A stretch of DNA of 64,000 nt from Marichromatium purpuratum 984 (GTDB lineage: Bacteria > Pseudomonadota > Gammaproteobacteria > Chromatiales > Chromatiaceae), in NCBI RefSeq assembly GCF_000224005.2, contig NZ_CP007031.1, positions 124,001 through 188,000 on the forward strand, read 5' to 3'. Numbering within the stretch: the first letter of the stretch is position 1; each line of letters starts with the position of its first letter. The position numbers were made by a program, and so were the translations under genes. Of this stretch, positions 30,115-39,497 are shown piece by piece. The notes under the pieces are model-generated. The model was not told the origin of the DNA, did no database searches, and saw nothing but the letters and a program-made list of their open reading frames with translations.

Positions 30115-30750
30115 AGCGGGAATGCGGCTCGGAATTTGCCTGCATGATACAGACTTGATCGTCCTGCGCAAGTCATTGCGCGCAGACCATTATCCTTTCT
30201 GTAAGCAAGGTTTTACCTCTTCCTGGGTAGATCGCCGGCTGGATCCAGAAGACGAGCCGACAGACGGTCATCTTCAATGACCTCTGGATGACCGAATGGT
30301 TGCCGACGCCAAGCATCCGTTGATCCACGGCGGACGAATGATTCGGGCGCGCTCGAGCGTTGTGCGCACTCATTGAAACGTCTGTCGTGGTGAGGATGAA
30401 TGGCGCCACCGAAGTTGCTCAATGAGTGTGTCATGGGATGCTCTCCGACCCATCGCGGCGGCTCACTAGCGCCGCTAGGAGAAGACTTCATTCACAGAGC
30501 GACGGGCTGGTGTCGGTCTTGATGATATGGTTGAGTTCATTTCCGGTAAAATTCACGAATGATTTTTAACTCAATGATTTTTAAGGCCGTTTTTTTGATG
30601 GTCAAAATCTGTTCACAACCCTCGGGTCACCGTGGTGATGCTGTTTGATAGGCGCTCGTCGCCGTCTGTCCCCAGACTTATCCACAGGTGCTGGGGTTGC
30701 GGAGCGACGCGGATCGATGAGCGTGACGAATCGGTCGATGAGGTCGTGTC
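30115..30750. other. 636-bp divergent non-coding region with A/T-rich block and DnaA box
   Basis: This region separates the HNH gene from priA. Its middle (30530-30600) is sharply A/T-rich compared with the rest of the window and contains two copies of AATGATTTTTAA (30558-30569 and 30573-30584). A perfect DnaA box TTATCCACA lies at 30678-30686 and a near match TCATTCACA at 30488-30496. No RNA gene or convincing small ORF was seen. It should contain promoters for both genes. Confidence 0.6.
30678..30686 (+). promoter_or_regulatory. Perfect DnaA box upstream of priA
   Basis: TTATCCACA is the strongest DnaA-binding sequence known in E. coli. It lies 65 bp before the priA start. Alone it does not prove binding or an origin. 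Confidence 0.55.
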
Positions 30751-32958
<2,208 letters not shown>

Positions 32959-32985
32959 GAGGCGGCTGTCAGGTTTCAAGGGTTC

Positions 32986-33153
32986 TTGAACCGCCAAGAC
33001 ACAAAGATCGCTAAGGAAGGGGGCGAACAGTCGGCTTGTCAGTTCTTGTGGAGACGGTCGTTTGTCTCCGATCGCGGTGGTTGCAGGCGCCGACTGCAGG
33101 CTGCCCGATTCAAGCTAATCGCTTCCTTTGTGCTCTTTGTGTCTTTGCGGTTC
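32986..33153. repeat. Composite repeat, copy A (inverted arms, no heptad array)
   Basis: The left arm 32986-33020 (TTGAACCGCCAAGACACAAA...) and right arm 33122-33153 (...GTGTCTTTGCGGTTC) are imperfect reverse complements, matching at about 28 of 32 positions, and enclose about 100 bp. It lies between the convergent ends of priA and a histidine phosphatase gene. Its arms are the same family as those of copies B to E. Confidence 0.85.
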
Positions 33154-33190
33154 GGATCCGTGATCCAGCTGGTCGCTGGATCGCGGCGAC

Positions 33191-33790
33191 TCAGGGCAGG
33201 GTGGGGCGGTTCATGCATTCGAGCACCGGGCCGTTGGCGCCGTGGCGGATGCGGGTGATCCCGGCGTAGTCGGTCTTGGTGCGATACCAGTCGTGCGGAC
33301 CGAGTCCGAGTACCTCGCCGAGGATGGCGCGGGTGGTCCCCGAATGGCAGACGATCAGCAGGTGCTCGCCGGGGTGGCGTTCGAGCCGGGCGCGATAGGC
33401 ACCGACGACCCGGTCGAGGAAGGCCTCCAGGGGTTCGGCGCCCTTGGGGCGGCAGCCGACCGGATCGTTGCGGTAGGCGCGATGACGCTCGGGCTCGCTG
33501 ACGGCGATCTCGCCATGGGCGCGTCCCTCCCATTCACCCATGCCGACCTCGGCGAACTCGGGGATGATCTCCAGCGGCAGGTGATGATGCTCGGCGAGTT
33601 CGCGGGCGAAGGCCTGGCAGCGTTGCAGCGGTGAACTCAGTACGCGCGTCCAGGGCGCGGCGTCGCCGACGGCGTGGCGCATCTGCTGCCAGCCGGTTTC
33701 GGACAAGGGGTCGTCGACGCCACGGCCACGGTAGCGCCGTCCGCCCACGGGCTCGCCGTGGCGGATCAGGTCGATAAGGGTTGCGGACAC
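33191..33790 (-). CDS. Histidine phosphatase family protein (phosphoglycerate mutase-like)
   Basis: The 199-residue protein has LIDLIRHGEPVGGRRYRG (RHG motif), SSPLQRCQAFARELAE, MGEWEGRAHGEI and HLLIVCHSGTTRAILG, the full histidine phosphatase set. The RHGEP start resembles alpha-ribazole phosphatase CobC of cobalamin synthesis. No cobalamin gene is adjacent, so the assignment to CobC remains a guess. It is flanked on both sides by copies of the composite repeat. Confidence 0.85.
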   Translation of the reverse strand: MSATLIDLIRHGEPVGGRRYRGRGVDDPLSETGWQQMRHAVGDAAPWTRVLSSPLQRCQAFARELAEHHHLPLEIIPEFAEVGMGEWEGRAHGEIAVSEPERHRAYRNDPVGCRPKGAEPLEAFLDRVVGAYRARLERHPGEHLLIVCHSGTTRAILGEVLGLGPHDWYRTKTDYAGITRIRHGANGPVLECMNRPTLP

Positions 33791-33930
33791 GCTTGGGGAT
33801 TCCTCGGGAACGGACGGGCGCGCCGCTGGTGAACGGGCGCGCGGGAAAACCTTTAATTCTAGCTTGACTCCATGGCGATGGCATCAGGGGCGAAGGCTTG
33901 TGGCTCGGCACCTATCAGCGACCAGCTGAC

Positions 33931-34325
33931 TGAGCCGCTAAGCGCGCGAAGGTGAAGAAAGGCTTCCAGCCGCCAGCCTTCAGTCGCCAGTCGCCAGTCG
34001 CCAGTCGCCAGCGGGCGTTTTTCCTCACCGTCGCCACGAACACCAGGCGTCATCGACGTAGGATGGGCAAAGCGCAGCGTGCCCATCGTGGGATTGGCGA
34101 TCAGCGCCTAGCCTTCAGCCGCCAGCTGCCAGCCTCCAGTGAGGGGGCTGGGTTGTTTCGTTGCGTCGCGGTTGACCGCACACCGACACTGGAGGCTGTT
34201 TGCTGAAGGCTGGTCGCTTTCTTCGCGTCCTTTGTGTCTTGGCGGTTCAATCTCCCGGCGGCTGGCGGCTGGCGGCTGGCGGCTGGCGGCTGGCGGCTGG
34301 CGGCTGGCGGCCCTTTGCGGTTCAA
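33931..34325. repeat. Composite repeat, copy B (arms plus two heptad arrays)
   Basis: Left arm 33931-33951 (TGAGCCGCTAAGCG...) is followed by about six heptads of CAGYCGC type (33967-34008). Right arm 34221-34250 (...TCTTGGCGGTTCAA) is followed by seven perfect GGCGGCT heptads (34257-34305) and a second short arm CCCTTTGCGGTTCAA at 34311-34325. Inside lies a hairpin GATGGGCA (34062-34069) with TGCCCATC (34080-34087). The element fills most of the gap between divergent genes. Confidence 0.88.
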
Positions 34326-34368
34326 TCGTCGCTGACCACCGATTCTCAATCTAGCAAGGGATCACGCC

Positions 34369-34671
34369 ATGACTGCCAAACGCTATGCCGGTATCCACAA
34401 CGAACTCCAGGGTGGGATGACGCCGACGGCCAACATTATCCGCGACGCCTGGGTGTTCGGTCTGATCCCCGAGGAGGAGACCTGCGAGGGCTGGACGGTG
34501 CAGGGGATCGACGACCTCTATGACAAGGTCAGCGCGGCCTGGGCACCTTATGGGCATCTGGCCTCCAACCTGCCCTCGGAGCTACGCGAGCGCCATGCCC
34601 GGATCTATGAGGCCGCAGTGACCCGGGCGCGTGCCACCGGCTGGGACCCGGACCGGCTCGAGGAGGATTGA
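34369..34671 (+). CDS. Conserved hypothetical protein (100 residues)
   Basis: I do not recognise a named family. The protein is acidic, soluble and compact, with GIHNELQGGMTPTANIIRDAWVFGLIPEEETCEGW in its first half and a Glu/Arg-rich C-terminal helix. It has one Cys and no signal or membrane segment. Its stop is 1 bp before the GTG start of the next gene, so the two form an operon. Coding bias resembles that of its neighbours and the reading frame is clean, so it is a genuine gene. Confidence 0.7.
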   Translation: MTAKRYAGIHNELQGGMTPTANIIRDAWVFGLIPEEETCEGWTVQGIDDLYDKVSAAWAPYGHLASNLPSELRERHARIYEAAVTRARATGWDPDRLEED

Positions 34672-34672
34672 G

Positions 34673-35113
34673 GTGGCCGGTTCCGGGCCTGGCTTCATCT
34701 TTTATCGGCCCGGAATCGTGATCGCGCGTGAATCGACGACCCTGTCCGCGCCGTTGCACAACGCCTTGCAGCTGCGCCGCATGCGCAGTGGTGTGGAGCG
34801 GGTATTGCTGCCGATCCGCGCGATGCAGTATCTCGCTCTGATCGAGCGTGCCGAGATCGCCTTCGTCGATGTCCAAAGCAGCTACGACGAGGGCAACGGG
34901 ACTGGTGGCCATCCGATCCGGGTCGCCTGGCGACCACTGGCTGGCCGTTGTTCGCTCACGGAACCCGTTGGCTACGAAATTATCTATTATTGTAAGGACA
35001 TGGCGCAGACCCAGCGCCGTCTGATCACAGAGCTGGGAAAGCTGCTCCTGGCCGGAGGAACCGGGAGAGGCCACGCGGCCCGTTGTCCCGTATTCCCCTT
35101 CCCCGGTGCATGA
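34673..35113 (+). CDS. Hypothetical protein in operon with the preceding gene
   Basis: The 146-residue protein starts from GTG at 34673, with AGGAGGA just upstream inside the end of the preceding gene. It has no recognisable domain. Features are PGFIFYRPGIVIARESTTL near the start, a hydrophobic VLLPIRAMQYLALIERAEIAFVD stretch and YEIIYYCKDMAQTQRRLITEL near the end; the alternating pattern suggests a mixed alpha/beta soluble protein. No signal peptide. Tight coupling with the 100-residue protein suggests they work together. Confidence 0.62.
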   Translation: MAGSGPGFIFYRPGIVIARESTTLSAPLHNALQLRRMRSGVERVLLPIRAMQYLALIERAEIAFVDVQSSYDEGNGTGGHPIRVAWRPLAGRCSLTEPVGYEIIYYCKDMAQTQRRLITELGKLLLAGGTGRGHAARCPVFPFPGA

Positions 35114-35304
35114 GGTTGGTGCCATGCCAGGCTCATCACGTCAATCAAGAGTCTCGTACAGGGACCATGCTCGAATCGCCTCGTAGTCCAGTTCGTGGTC
35201 TATGCGCCATCGTCGGCGCGCATCTGGTCAAGGGTATGGCGATCGCACAGTGCCGCTCGGGCGCCGGCGGTGCGCCCGCAATCATGACGAGACGAGAGGC
35301 TCTT

Positions 35305-35781
35305 ATGTCCAAGCTGCCCAGGTGGCGAGAGGAGTGGTCGCTGAACATCGACGTCATCGATCAGGAGCATCGTGCGCTGATCGAACGCCTCGCCGACCTC
35401 TGCCTGAGGTTCTGTCCCGAGGTCACGCCGACACGCAGTGGCGAGGCCAATGCCTTGATCGAGGCACTCGCCGAACTCGGCGAGCAGGCGCGCGCCCACT
35501 TCCTGCACGAGGAGCGGTTCATGCGCGCGATCGGTTTTGACGAGCTGCCCGAGCACCAGCGCGAGCACGCTCTGATGATGGCCGAATACACCGCGTTGCT
35601 GCGCGAGTGGCGTGCCGAGGGGGTGGAGGTGTTCACGCCTTCGATCCAGGAGACGGTGCGCGAGTGGTTGCTGGCGCACATCCTCGGCACCGATCGCGAG
35701 TTCGCCCGCGCTTATTTTCAACTCTGCGGCGGTGACGATCCGCTCGCCCCCAGCCCGCCGCGAGATCTGCATCTGGGGTGA
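35305..35781 (+). CDS. Bacteriohemerythrin
   Basis: The 158-residue protein is a single hemerythrin four-helix bundle: WREEWSLNIDVIDQEHRAL, HFLHEERFMRAIGF, HQREHALMMAEY and LLAHILGTDREFARAY supply the His and acidic ligands of the di-iron site. Such proteins bind oxygen reversibly and are common in microaerophilic and phototrophic bacteria. AGAGG before the ATG at 35305 supports this start; an upstream ATG at 35284 would add seven residues. It converges on sdhB. Confidence 0.93.
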   Translation: MSKLPRWREEWSLNIDVIDQEHRALIERLADLCLRFCPEVTPTRSGEANALIEALAELGEQARAHFLHEERFMRAIGFDELPEHQREHALMMAEYTALLREWRAEGVEVFTPSIQETVREWLLAHILGTDREFARAYFQLCGGDDPLAPSPPRDLHLG

Positions 35782-35805
35782 GCGCGGCACGGGTGCCGGA
35801 GCGGG

Positions 35806-36567
35806 TCAGGACGACCCGAACAGATCCTTTAGCGCCTGGATCGAGGTCTGGCGTCCGAGTTCACCGATCGCAGTGGTCAGCGGGATCGCCTTGGGACAGA
35901 CTCGCACGCAGTTCTGTGCGTTGCCGCAGTCGCTCAGCCCGCCCTCGGCCATGATCGCATGCAGTCGCTCGGCCTTGTCGTGGCGTCCGGTGGGGTGGGC
36001 GTTCATCAGCCGCACCTGTGCCAGCGGCGCCGGGCCGACGAACTCCGAGCCGCCGCCGAACTGCGGACAGGCGGCCATGCAGCAGCCGCAGCTCATGCAG
36101 CGGCTGTAGAGATAGTCGGCCGCCCATTGTTGCGGGGCGATGCGCGGTGGGGGCTCGTGGGTGTCCCAGGCGCCGTCGATCTCGATCCAGGCGCGGACCT
36201 TGACGAGTCCGGCGTCGATGGTGCTGCGGTCGACGAGCAGGTCGCGCACCACCGGGAACTTGGGTAGCGGTTCGAGCACGATCGGCTGTTCGAGCTGATC
36301 GATCAGCGCCGAGCAGGCCGGGCGCGGTACCCCGTTGATCAGCATTGCGCACGAGCCGCACACCTCCTCCATGCAATTGTGATCCCAGCACACCGGGTCG
36401 ACGCGGCGCCCGTCGCGGGTGAGCGGGTGCTCGCGTAGTGCCATCAGCACCGAGACCACGTTGTGGTCGGGCGCATGGGGCAGTGCGAACTCCTCCCAGT
36501 AGGGCGCCGTATCGGGACCGTCCTGACGACGGATACGCAGCTCGATGGTGGAGGGTGTTTCGCGCAT
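35806..36567 (-). CDS. sdhB: Succinate dehydrogenase / fumarate reductase iron-sulfur subunit (Bacillus type)
   Basis: The 253-residue protein has the [2Fe-2S] ligands in CMEEVCGSCAMLINGVPRPAC, the [4Fe-4S] ligands in CMSCGCCMAACPQ, and the third set in CGNAQNCVRVCPKAIPL. It passes electrons between the SdhA flavin and the heme-bearing SdhC. It is the last gene of sdhCAB, 11 bp after sdhA. The sequence resembles the Bacillus and Wolinella group rather than the E. coli SdhB. Confidence 0.93.
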   Translation of the reverse strand: MRETPSTIELRIRRQDGPDTAPYWEEFALPHAPDHNVVSVLMALREHPLTRDGRRVDPVCWDHNCMEEVCGSCAMLINGVPRPACSALIDQLEQPIVLEPLPKFPVVRDLLVDRSTIDAGLVKVRAWIEIDGAWDTHEPPPRIAPQQWAADYLYSRCMSCGCCMAACPQFGGGSEFVGPAPLAQVRLMNAHPTGRHDKAERLHAIMAEGGLSDCGNAQNCVRVCPKAIPLTTAIGELGRQTSIQALKDLFGSS

Positions 36568-36578
36568 GACGGGGACTC

Positions 36579-38462
36579 TCAGCGGTAGTCGCGCGGCTCG
36601 CTCGGCGGGCAGACGCTGAGGTCGACCGCCTGGTAGTGGATGCGCGGGCGCAGCGCGGCGTACTCGGCCAGGGTCGTCTTGAGCCAGCGCGTGTTGTTCT
36701 CGCGCCAGCGGGCGCGATAGTCCTCGAACTCGGGGTCACCCGGGAAGCTGCCCTCGGGGATGGGGAGTTCGAAGGCCGGTTTGTGATGGGCGCCGCGACA
36801 CTCGTCGCGGGCCAGGGCGCTGGCCGCCACCGCCTTGGCCAGCACGATCATGTCGGCGAGCTGGCGGGTGAAGACCAGGGTCTGGTTGGCCCAGCGGCTC
36901 GACTCGCCGAGCCCGACCTGCGCCAATCGCGCCTCGAGCCGGTCGAGTTCGTCGAGGGCCTGCTCCAGCCCGGCGTTGTCGCGCACCACCCCGACCCGTT
37001 CGGTCATCAGCGCCCCCAGCGCCTGGTGCAGGGTGTAGGGGTTCTCCTCGCCGTCGGCGCTCAGCAGGCGCTGGTTGATCGCCTCCTGGCGGCGACGCTC
37101 GGCGGCGATCACCGTTTCGGCCAGCGCCGGGCGCGCCGGGTCGAGCCCACGCAGATAGTTGGCCGCCGCCTCGCCCGCGACCCGCCCGGAGAAGCTCGCC
37201 GAGAGCAGTGAGTTGGCGCCGAGCCGGTTGGCGCCGTGATAGGCGTAGTCGCACTCGCCGCAGGCATAGAGCCCGGGGATGTTGGTGGCGTGGTTGCGCG
37301 CGCTGCCCGGGCGCATGCCGCCGTCGGCATCGCGCTCGAAGTCGACCCACAGCCCGCCCATGCCGTAGTGGGCGGCGGGGAAGATCTCCATCGGGGTGTC
37401 GAGCGGGTCGCTGCCGGCGAACTTGCGATAGATCTCGAGGATGGCGCCGAGCCGGGTGGCGACGAAGCGCCGATCGAGATGGGTGAGGTCGAGATAGACC
37501 CGGTCACCGCCGCCGATGCCCAGCCCGAGTTCGCGGGTGACGCGCCAGATCGCGCGCGAGGCCTCGTCGCGCGCCACGGTGTTGCCGTAGGCGGGGAAGA
37601 ACTCCTCGAGGAAGTAGAAACGCTCGCGCTCGGGGATGCGGGTCGGGTCGCGGCGGTCGCCCGGGTCGCGCGGCACCCACACCCGACCGCCCTCGCCACG
37701 GGCCGCCTCGCTCATCAGCCGGGTCTTGTCGTGACCGAGCATCGCCGTCGGGTGGAACTGGAAGAACTCGCCGTTGGCGAACCAGGCGCCCTGCTGGTAG
37801 ACGCGGCTGGCGGCGGCGCCGGTGGAGTTGGTCGAGGTGGTGGTCTTGGGCGCGTAGAGCTGGCCGAAGCCGCCGCTGGCGAGCACCACGGTCTCGGCGG
37901 GAAAGGCGCGCACCTCGAGGCTGCGCAGGTCCATCGCGAGGATGCCGCGACAGCGCCCGTCGGCGTCGATGAGCAGCGACAGGAACTCCCACCACTCGAA
38001 CTTCTCCACCCGTCCCTGACTCTCGAGCCGGCGCACCTGCTGGTCGACGCCGTAGAGCAGCTGCTGGCCGGTACTGGCGCCGGCGAAGCAGGTACGCCGA
38101 TGCTTGACGCCGCCGAACAGACGCAGGTCGAGCCCGCCCTCTGGAGTGCGCGAAAAGGTCACGCCCATGCGCGCGAAGGTACGGATCAGCCCCGGCGCCT
38201 GCTCACACAGGCTCTTGATCGGCGGCTGATTGGCGAGGTACTCGCCGCCCTTGATGGTGTCGAGGATGTGCTGTTCGATCGAGTCGCGCTCACCCTTGGT
38301 GTCGAGCACCGCGTTGATCCCGCCCTGGGCGCACACCGAGTGGCTGCGCTTGACCTCGAACAGCGAGAACAGCCGTACCGGGAAGCCGGCCTCGGCCAGA
38401 CGCAGGCTCGCCCACAGCCCGCCGAGCCCGCCGCCGACGACGATCGCCCCCGGCGCGTTCAT
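36579..38462 (-). CDS. sdhA: Succinate dehydrogenase / fumarate reductase flavoprotein subunit
   Basis: The 627-residue protein starts MNAPGAIVVGGGLGGLWASL with the FAD dinucleotide fold. KRSHSVCAQGGINAVLDTKG includes the His that carries FAD covalently, and active-site segments are HPTAMLGHDKTRLMSEAARGEGG and HYGMGGLWVD. The pattern LANQPPIKSLCEQAPGLI is that of Bacillus-type SdhA. Its ATG overlaps the sdhC stop as ATGA. It oxidises succinate or reduces fumarate; direction cannot be told from sequence. Confidence 0.94.
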   Translation of the reverse strand: MNAPGAIVVGGGLGGLWASLRLAEAGFPVRLFSLFEVKRSHSVCAQGGINAVLDTKGERDSIEQHILDTIKGGEYLANQPPIKSLCEQAPGLIRTFARMGVTFSRTPEGGLDLRLFGGVKHRRTCFAGASTGQQLLYGVDQQVRRLESQGRVEKFEWWEFLSLLIDADGRCRGILAMDLRSLEVRAFPAETVVLASGGFGQLYAPKTTTSTNSTGAAASRVYQQGAWFANGEFFQFHPTAMLGHDKTRLMSEAARGEGGRVWVPRDPGDRRDPTRIPERERFYFLEEFFPAYGNTVARDEASRAIWRVTRELGLGIGGGDRVYLDLTHLDRRFVATRLGAILEIYRKFAGSDPLDTPMEIFPAAHYGMGGLWVDFERDADGGMRPGSARNHATNIPGLYACGECDYAYHGANRLGANSLLSASFSGRVAGEAAANYLRGLDPARPALAETVIAAERRRQEAINQRLLSADGEENPYTLHQALGALMTERVGVVRDNAGLEQALDELDRLEARLAQVGLGESSRWANQTLVFTRQLADMIVLAKAVAASALARDECRGAHHKPAFELPIPEGSFPGDPEFEDYRARWRENNTRWLKTTLAEYAALRPRIHYQAVDLSVCPPSEPRDYR

Positions 38463-39112
38463 GACAGGAAACCCAGCATGCCGTGCACCCCGAGCGCGGC
38501 GAGCAGCACCCCGAACCCGGCGCAGGCCCAGGCGAAGCGCCGCTGCGCCGCCGCCGAAGTGGTCAGTCCCCAGACGATGGCCATGGTCGACAGGCCGTTG
38601 GCGAGGTGGAACACCGAGGCGATCAGCCCGACGAGATAGAGGGCGAAGAACCCGGGGTTGGAGAGCAGGGTCTGCATATGGCCATAGAGATCGTCGCGGA
38701 TCGCCGACGTCCACAGCCCCTGGATGCGGGTCATGCCGACATGGAGGAGGAGGAAGAGGAGGATCGCCACCCCGGAGAGACGCTGCAGCCAATAGGCCCA
38801 GTTGCGCGCATAGCGGTAGCGGATGGGCTCGGCGCACATCTCGCGGGTGATCGCCAGCCCGATCACCGCGTGCAGCAGCAGTGGCAGGGCGATCACCAGG
38901 AGTTCGATCGGCACCAGATAGTTCAGCCCCTGAAGCGCCTCGACCACCTCGTGGTTGTAGTGTTCGGCGCCGAAGCGCGACTGCGAGTTCTCCCACAGAT
39001 GGAAGATCAGGAAGGCGCCCACTGGGAGCAGCCCCAGCAGCGAGTGCAGCCGGCGCAGCACGAAATGGCGGTTTCCGATGGAGGCGGTCATCGCGCGGCC
39101 CGTGATTGGCAT
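38459..39112 (-). CDS. sdhC: Succinate dehydrogenase cytochrome b558 subunit (type B, diheme)
   Basis: The 217-residue membrane protein has five helices and several conserved His residues, with RRLHSLLGLLPVGAFLIFHLWENSQS near the start, HAVIGLAI and LLLHVGMTRIQG in the middle and ASVFHLANGLSTMAIVWG near the end. This single large anchor is the Bacillus subtilis SdhC type that binds two hemes, in contrast to the SdhC plus SdhD pair of most gammaproteobacteria. CAGGG before the ATG at 39112 supports that start; a second Met is at 39091. Confidence 0.92.
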   Translation of the reverse strand: MPITGRAMTASIGNRHFVLRRLHSLLGLLPVGAFLIFHLWENSQSRFGAEHYNHEVVEALQGLNYLVPIELLVIALPLLLHAVIGLAITREMCAEPIRYRYARNWAYWLQRLSGVAILLFLLLHVGMTRIQGLWTSAIRDDLYGHMQTLLSNPGFFALYLVGLIASVFHLANGLSTMAIVWGLTTSAAAQRRFAWACAGFGVLLAALGVHGMLGFLS

Positions 39113-39199
39113 CCGAACCCTGAAGATAGCGCGATGCGTGAGCGTCGGGGTTGACCCGGCGCAGTCGCGCGGCCCGTCGACGGGCGCGCGCGGTCGGTC

Positions 39200-39343
39200 T
39201 CAGCGTTGCTCGTCCTGGTCGCTTCGCTCGTCCCGCGGGGGGTGGTCGTCGCGCTTGCGCTTGCCGAACTGCGCGTACATCAACCAGCCGAACAGTCCGA
39301 GAAACAGCGCTAGTTCGAGCGCAGCGATCGAGCTACCTTCCAT
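39200..39343 (-). CDS. Small single-pass membrane protein (47 residues)
   Basis: A short reading frame with an excellent ribosome-binding site (AGGAG, seven bases before the ATG at 39343) encodes MEGSSIAALELALFLGLFGW and continues LMYAQFGKRKRDDHPPRDE, ending DQDEQR. It has one membrane helix (about residues 7-25), then a very charged tail, so the C-terminus should lie in the cytoplasm. The layout recalls CcoQ-like subunits, but no cytochrome oxidase gene is near. It lies 87 bp upstream of sdhC on the same strand, so it may be the first gene of the sdh transcript. Confidence 0.65.
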   Translation of the reverse strand: MEGSSIAALELALFLGLFGWLMYAQFGKRKRDDHPPRDERSDQDEQR

Positions 39344-39441
39344 CTTCTGTCTCCTGTGTCACGAGGGGGAGCCGGCCGTCGACCGGCTGGCCACAGATGG
39401 CGGTGTCGGCGGTGAATAGCAACCGCAGAGGGGCTCGTGCG

Positions 39442-39469
39442 TTGCTCGACGCGCCGGATCTGTTACAGT
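39442..39469 (+). promoter_or_regulatory. Possible promoter of the EndA-family nuclease gene
   Basis: TTGCTC (39442-39447) and TACAGT (39464-39469) are 16 bp apart, and TGT precedes the -10 box. It ends about 28 bp before the start codon at 39498. Confidence 0.4.
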
Positions 39470-39497
39470 TCCGTACCCATTCTTGCTGTGCTGTACC

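Noticed and set aside
30173..30409. Minus-strand 78-codon frame upstream of the HNH gene
   Set aside because: No ribosome-binding site, no family motif, and composition unlike the neighbouring genes; treated as non-coding.
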